Positions 61,901 through 64,000 of a DNA stretch of 64,000 nucleotides are shown here, in pieces. The DNA is taken from positions 1,709,089-1,773,088 of the forward strand of contig QRFJ01000007.1 of NCBI GenBank assembly GCA_006176705.1. Reading direction: 5' to 3'. Source of the DNA: Cocos nucifera (lineage: Eukaryota; Streptophyta; Magnoliopsida; Arecales; Arecaceae). The position numbers and the translations under genes were made by a program. The first letter of the stretch is position 1. Each line of letters starts with the position of its first letter. Under the pieces are notes generated by a model that was not told where the DNA came from, ran no database searches, and saw only the letters and a program-made list of their open reading frames with translations.

Positions 61901-63852
61901 ATCAACCTAGTTGGTTTTATGGATTACTAACCAAAATCTTACATAATGTTCAATTCTTGGCTTAGATGAGCTTTCACCTCAAGTTTCTTTTCCCCAAAGC
62001 AACTTGTGAAGAAAACAAGAGTACAAGTATGAAATTTTAGAACAAAGTAAAACACAAAAGATGAACTCTTTGAATCCCAAAGTAGATGTAGGATTGCTCT
62101 TTGAGGGTTGACTTCTCTTCAAATGATGCTTAAGAAGATGTGGAGAATGTTGGAGTAGATTGCACTTGAAAGCTTGCTGACATCGCATAATTTTCTCTCT
62201 TTTCTTTCTTTCCAATAATATTCAATGATTCTCACATAAATTGATGTTTCTCCTTTTGATTCTCTTATTTTTTCTCATCATCAAGTTTGAAAGCTTATAA
62301 ATCCTTTTCAGAAGCCAAACTAGTCGTTTCTAGTTGTTAGGAAGCAAAAACTAGCCGTTAGAAATAATTCTGCACACTTTTAAAATTCTGTAGAACTAGC
62401 CGTTGGAGTCTCGAGTCGACTTGGCTGACCCCTCGAGTTGACTCGACTATCCTACGAGTCTGCCCTAACTTTGTCTCGAAAATCAGCATCTCTATATTTT
62501 TCTGAGACCTCGACTCGACCAACTCGAGCCTTCTGCTCGAGCGAAATATTTTTTTGCTCTGAAAAATTACTTTTCTACCATTCTGCATTCGAGTTGATTA
62601 CGATCCAACTTGAGTCGACTTGGAGGCGTGCTAGCTGAAATTTCTGCATGCTAAAATGCTTTTTCTTCATTGTTTCAGCTCGAGTCGATTCGGATGATAG
62701 CCTACTAAAAAATTTTGCATATTTTTTCATTTTAGGGGTTCTTTGTCTTGAACTTTTAAGGACTTCTTTCATCTTGATTTTTATGATCTTTTCCATCATT
62801 AAGGCTTCCAAAAAGTTCTTGTTTGAGCTCTCTTTGACCATTAATCATCATTCTTTTGAAAGGATTCTTCTACGAATAATTTTTTCATTTTAAACACGTA
62901 GAAAATCCTACATTCACTTTTGAACATATAATTAGTACCATAATCACTCAATATTTGTAATCATCAAAATCAATTATAAGATCAACAGAGTGCAAGTTGG
63001 ATGTGGCATTGATGTCGTCTTTAAAACATAGCTATGCCAATAATAGATGCTTGGCATGCCTGTACATCATTGACATCGATAAAAAAGTTATAAATTTTTT
63101 TTGGAGAAAAAAAAGGCCATTACCCATCTTGGGAGGGCAACAGACCTAACCTTTGGTATTTTTTTTACACAAAGTGGCTGCCCCAGGACTTGAACCTGTG
63201 CCAGAATGCTTGTCAGCCCAATATTTTTACCATTGCACCAAACAATGACTCCTAAGTTTCAAGTTTTCTGAATCACTAGAAAATTTAGTTTGACATCATT
63301 AGTTTATTACAACAGAAAAAAATGTTAAATATTCAGAATCCTACTTGTCAATTTCTTCTTTATGTACTGCAACTCTTTGCTGGTGGTCTACGAAACAAGT
63401 ACTTGGTCAAACAGGTATTGGGTGACTGTGTACTCAACTGATAAAAAATGCAATTGACGAAAAATGTCTTACTCAAGCGTTCTGTTCTAACATATTTACT
63501 CGATCTTGCCTTGATGTTGTTATTCAGAAGACAAGGCCAAAACCCTGTTAGGCCTGCAAGGTCTCTGGGCAGTTTGACACGTGCTGTCAGACGAGGTCAG
63601 TGTTCACTCATTAACTTTAGTAGCTTGCGGCAGCCTATACTGCATAATTGTTTGAGGTTTTCTCAGAAATCTTCTCTACTTCATCATATCTAATGCATAT
63701 ACCAAAGTGTTGCAGGAGCAGAAAGCCCGGGCACTGATGCAAATGGAAGCTCATATGATTTCACAACCAAGTTGCTCCATCTAGCTTGGCACCCGACTGA
63801 GAATTCGATTGCCTGTGCTGCTGCAAACAGCTTGTACATGTATTATGCTTAG
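32537..63852 (+). CDS. Protein phosphatase 2A 55-kDa regulatory subunit B (B55), WD40 protein
   Basis: Fourteen exons join in frame to about 508 residues: 32537-32648, 36715-36818, 36922-37017, 37104-37223, 38142-38339, 38592-38683, 39713-39831, 40481-40604, 40781-40898, 43380-43448, 43550-43641, 43729-43806, 63528-63595 and 63716-63852. The protein is the substrate-choosing B subunit that binds the PP2A scaffold and catalytic subunits in the cytosol and nucleus. Sequence marks include LEWKFSQVFGER, the first blade (IISAIEFDKSGDHLATGDRG), EFDYLKSLEIEEKINKIRW, FISADDLRINLWNLE, ILSRDYMMLKLWDINMDSG and the C-terminal LAWHPTENSIACAAANSLY. These form a seven-bladed WD40 propeller of normal length. 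The end of exon 5 is ambiguous (38336 or 38339; the latter keeps the family's VVV). Intron 12 is about 19.7 kb and filled by retrotransposons, yet exons 13-14 are intact. Confidence 0.95.
35105..36030. mobile_element. GC-rich foldback (inverted-repeat) element with hairpin core
   Basis: Two imperfect inverted arms face each other, about 35130-35540 and 35770-36030. Read on opposite strands, each runs from ACCAAGG and CCGAACC/CCGGAACCGGG-type wording, through a GA-rich purine tract, to GGCCGYCGTGGCC and a final short palindrome. The left palindrome is AATAGGGGCGACATTCCCTATT at about 35515 and the right one GTGAAACAGGGGCGCCATCC..GTTTCAC at about 35772. Between the arms (35565-35750) lie three hairpins of the form CAGTGAAGCCGGCAA..TTGCCGGCTTCACTG separated by T/A runs. 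The arms differ by many substitutions and indels. Open frames in it are compositional. I know no named family for it. Confidence 0.5.
35568..35750. repeat. Three successive GTGAAGCC..GGCTTCAC hairpins
   Basis: Copies at about 35569-35619, 35643-35680 and 35708-35746 each fold on themselves through AGTGAAGCC and GGCTTCACT arms. They are separated by runs of T or A. The three copies differ in the loop and in a few stem bases. Confidence 0.65.
40899..43379 (+). other. Intron 9 of the PP2A B55 gene
   Basis: A 2.5-kb intron, T-rich as usual for plants. No exon or complete mobile element is recognised. A stretch at about 42230-42800 is rich in GGTACC/GGTGCC-like wording, similar in feel to 36365-36500, and is probably degenerate repeat DNA. 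Confidence 0.7.
43882..43919. repeat. (TG)n microsatellite
   Basis: About 19 uninterrupted TG units followed by a G-rich run, 75 bases into intron 12 of the B55 gene. It is a plain dinucleotide microsatellite. Confidence 0.95.
44490..46092 (-). repeat. 3' LTR of the copia-type element
   Basis: Matches 61478-62987 over its length with many substitutions. It contains a private 46-base tandem duplication at about 44718-44815 around AATAATTTATAGTAATTCGG. A cluster of GAGTCGACTC palindromes lies at 45480-45800. Its terminal TGTTG is kept, while the other end has drifted to TTAATA. Confidence 0.8.
46093..46106 (-). promoter_or_regulatory. Polypurine tract of the copia-type element
   Basis: On the minus strand AAAAAAGGAGGGAT directly precedes the 3' LTR, preceded by TTTGTCATCATC, a wording common before the 3' LTR of plant copia elements. 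Confidence 0.6.
46107..48286 (-). other. Copia-type element interior, left part
   Basis: AT-rich DNA with recurring GATACCAATT and TTTGATACCA words. No reverse transcriptase, integrase or other domain is recognisable in either strand. It belongs to the copia element because it lies between its 3' LTR and the Ty3 insertion. Confidence 0.55.
48287..49196 (+). repeat. 5' LTR of the Tat element
   Basis: The 910-base LTR has a U3 built from degenerate roughly 30-base units around CAGTCGGATTCCTTCAGGAG (48500-48830). These are followed by about four 27-base units around GACAGTTACGATTGTCATTT (48838-48950). A TATA-like CATAAAAAGG lies at about 48959. The first G/T bases after it would start R. Confidence 0.85.
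49197..49215 (+). promoter_or_regulatory. Primer-binding-site region of the Tat element
   Basis: AAATCGGCGCTAGGAGGAT directly follows the 5' LTR. A GGCGCTAG-type wording is usual at this spot in Tat elements; the matching tRNA was not determined. Confidence 0.45.
49397..50870 (+). pseudogene. Tat element gag, broken
   Basis: The capsid-like core (49785-50252) carries the plant gag signature around YDGTADPIDHLEAF and LKGAARNWY. Downstream (50525-50866) is a CLYH..H..TEEC metal-binding region followed by DEIEELIRRG, as in Tat gag proteins. The N-terminal segment (49397-49612), the core and the zinc region lie in different frames or are separated by stops, so no intact polyprotein is made. Confidence 0.75.
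50880..54660 (+). pseudogene. Tat element pol (protease, RT, two RNase H, integrase), broken
   Basis: The protease region lies at about 50990-51030, with an altered active-site neighbourhood. Reverse transcriptase (about 51590-52310) shows VLVKKANGK, CIDFKKLNK and the YVDDM catalytic motif. Stops interrupt it at 51801-51803 and 52083-52085. RNase H follows at about 52440-52850. A second RNase H (about 52990-53400) starts LHVDGSS and ends near NIRADLLSKLA. Integrase begins with an HHCC zinc finger (53657-53800), then a broken catalytic core with an ITDNG motif and a frame reaching 54385. A C-terminal piece lies at 54439-54660 in another frame. No stretch could give a full polyprotein. Confidence 0.85.
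54784..55440 (+). repeat. Six tandem 112-115-bp repeats near the 3' end of the Tat element
   Basis: Copies are marked by CTAACGTGAGCAAAGTCGAA at about 54811, 54923, 55038, 55150, 55265 and 55380. Each also carries TCGTTCATTTTAGACGAGAT and a GAACAGGAGGA box. The overlapping open frames here are a by-product of the repeat. Confidence 0.9.
55465..55655 (+). repeat. Second short tandem array (GGAGATAAGATCTTC type)
   Basis: Four to five degenerate units of about 40-50 bases around GGAGATAAGATCTYC and GAGCTTCAAC follow the longer repeat array, before the polypurine tract. Confidence 0.7.
55716..55732 (+). promoter_or_regulatory. Polypurine tract of the Tat element
   Basis: CGGGAGTGGGGGACTAT directly precedes the TGTTGGGG of the 3' LTR. 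Its position and composition fit the plus-strand primer of an LTR element. Confidence 0.65.
55733..56589 (+). repeat. 3' LTR of the Tat element
   Basis: An 857-base copy of the 5' LTR, shorter mainly through loss of U3 repeat units. A clean TATA box, CTATAAAAAGAG, lies at about 56346-56357. Confidence 0.85.
56595..58329 (-). other. Copia-type element interior, right of the Ty3 insertion
   Basis: AT-rich and without a recognisable domain. At about 57812-57910, minus-strand runs such as AAAAATAGGGGGAGAAAA and AAAAAGGGGGAGAG resemble the purine stretches found before plant copia 3' LTRs. Confidence 0.45.
58330..58937 (-). pseudogene. Plant-transposon-protein-like domain in the copia-type element
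   Basis: On the minus strand, 58746-58937 encodes a segment with VREFYDSIKVRVESLIFKIK and then DVDNIGSMLGAPW. This has the layout of the plant putative transposon protein domain (REFYANL..VRG..I..LLGVP). Further along, broken by stops, are an INDNQLSIEMQLL-like block and a block resembling the usual SLYIGHALYSLEDF region. It lies downstream of gag where pol would be expected. I recognise the domain type, not a function. Confidence 0.4.
60032..61365 (-). pseudogene. Copia-type gag, broken
   Basis: From ATG at 61365 the frame contains LLNGSNYIYWKAGMKIFIQS and ISAKEVWEKLKTTYG, the hallmark of plant copia gag (UBN2-type). After a frameshift near 60920-61000 a K/E/L-rich coiled coil (60360-60835) is riddled with stops. 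It ends with a zinc-knuckle remnant, CLKYNKVGHKISKC (second cysteine replaced), and an IWVPK motif (60032-60352). The ATG is about 48 bases beyond the distal primer site. No intact protein results. Confidence 0.75.
61413..61475 (-). promoter_or_regulatory. Duplicated primer-binding site of the copia-type element
   Basis: Minus strand: TGATATCAGAGC at 61464-61475 adjoins the 5' LTR, and a perfect initiator-Met site TGGTATCAGAGC occurs again at 61413-61424. The 51-base unit includes the last roughly 24 bases of the LTR, so the LTR/primer-site junction is duplicated in tandem. Confidence 0.75.
61478..62987 (-). repeat. 5' LTR of the copia-type element
   Basis: The 1510-base LTR begins (minus strand) TGTTGATC and ends GGGCAACA. 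It shares with the other LTR the CGAGTCGACTCG-type palindromes (62400-62700) and the TTAGGGGYTCTTTGTCTT.. block. It lacks the 46-base duplication. Confidence 0.8.
63107..63252 (-). mobile_element. tRNA-derived SINE (Au-like) in intron 12 of the B55 gene
   Basis: The minus strand has an A-box-like TGGTGCAATGGTA and a B box GGTTCAAGTCC about 45 bases later. AGCCACTTTGTG and CCCTCCCAAGATGGGTAA follow, and the element ends in a run of eight T. A tRNA-like head and short T tail are the features of plant Au-type SINEs. It sits about 275 bases upstream of the exon 13 acceptor. The exact 5' end and target duplication are unclear. Confidence 0.65.
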
Positions 63853-64000
63853 AGAAGGTCATGGAAAGAAATGAATTAGCAATATTTTTTTGAGGGGGTT
63901 GCATCTTGTGAAAGCTATTCTCTTTTCATGCAACCAGCAAAAACGGGGAGGAGGGTGTGCCGTTGGATGGTCACACGCGGTTGAAATCGGGGCCAGCGGG
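63853..64000 (+). other. 3' UTR / downstream region of the PP2A B55 gene
   Basis: Noncoding sequence after the TAG stop at 63850-63852. The polyadenylation signal is not identifiable within the remaining 148 bases. Confidence 0.6.

Larger units (their letters stand above)
44490..62987 (-). mobile_element. Copia-type LTR retrotransposon, split by a nested Ty3 element
   Basis: Direct repeats of about 1.5-1.6 kb lie at 44490-46092 (3' LTR) and 61478-62987 (5' LTR). They are bounded by TGTTG..CAACA and flanked by AAGTG (44485-44489) and GAGTG (62988-62992), a 5-bp target duplication with one mismatch. Next to the 5' LTR is an initiator-Met primer site, and next to the 3' LTR a polypurine tract (46093-46106). 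The order LTR, primer site, gag on the minus strand sets the orientation, opposite to the host gene. Without the nested element it is about 10.2 kb. Gag type (long coiled coil plus zinc knuckle) resembles the SIRE/Maximus group. No integrase or reverse transcriptase is recognisable, so it appears non-autonomous or heavily decayed. Confidence 0.8.
43807..63527 (+). other. Giant intron 12 of the PP2A B55 gene
   Basis: Donor ACGAG|GTTTGA at 43806/43807 and acceptor TTATTCAG at 63527 enclose 19.7 kb. Nearly all of it is the copia-type element with a nested Ty3 element, plus a SINE. The original intron was probably about 1.2 kb: 43807-44484 and 62993-63527, the latter including the SINE. Confidence 0.85.

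Overview
This window is nuclear DNA of a flowering plant. The genes are split by introns with GT..AG borders, the first exons are GC-rich, and the spacers are AT-rich and filled with plant-type retrotransposons. I suspect a monocot, perhaps a palm, but that rests on general resemblance and cannot be settled from the sequence alone. No bacterial, organellar or CRISPR features were seen.

Four host genes are recognisable. At the left edge, on the minus strand, is the first coding exon of mitochondrial ATP synthase subunit g (656-837); the rest of the gene lies outside the window. Next, on the minus strand, a seven-exon gene (7159-16218) encodes a two-KH-domain RNA/ssDNA-binding protein of the FUBP/KSRP-like plant group with a long Q/P/G/Y-rich tail. 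Then, on the minus strand, a two-exon gene (18775-24634) encodes the PSST/20-kDa (NDUFS7) subunit of mitochondrial complex I. Finally, on the plus strand, a 14-exon gene (32537-63852) encodes the B55 regulatory WD40 subunit of protein phosphatase 2A. For the last three genes the predicted exons join in frame to complete proteins of 722, 212 and 508 residues. The four genes are not an operon. The shared theme is housekeeping function, and each has telo-box-type AAACCCTA motifs near its 5' end.

The rest is mostly mobile DNA. The intergenic stretch 24.7-32.2 kb holds a decayed LINE with an RNase H domain, a short array of a GATCGGTGAGTACGTCA motif, and a small TRIM-like LTR element. A 795-bp hAT-like element with an 8-bp target duplication sits in the complex I intron. 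Intron 1 of the B55 gene holds a roughly 0.9-kb GC-rich inverted-repeat (foldback) structure with a core of three small hairpins.

The most striking region is B55 intron 12 (about 19.7 kb). An old copia-type LTR element (44490-62987, minus strand) was split by a Ty3/gypsy Tat-type LTR element (48287-56589, plus strand, perfect 5-bp target duplication). A tRNA-derived SINE lies beside them. The copia element has gag and a second plant-transposon-like domain but no recognisable pol. The Tat element carries two RNase H domains and tandem repeats before its 3' LTR. Both are broken by stops and frameshifts. I did not find a clearly novel functional system. The best candidates for something undescribed are the foldback structure in B55 intron 1 and the pol-less copia-type element.
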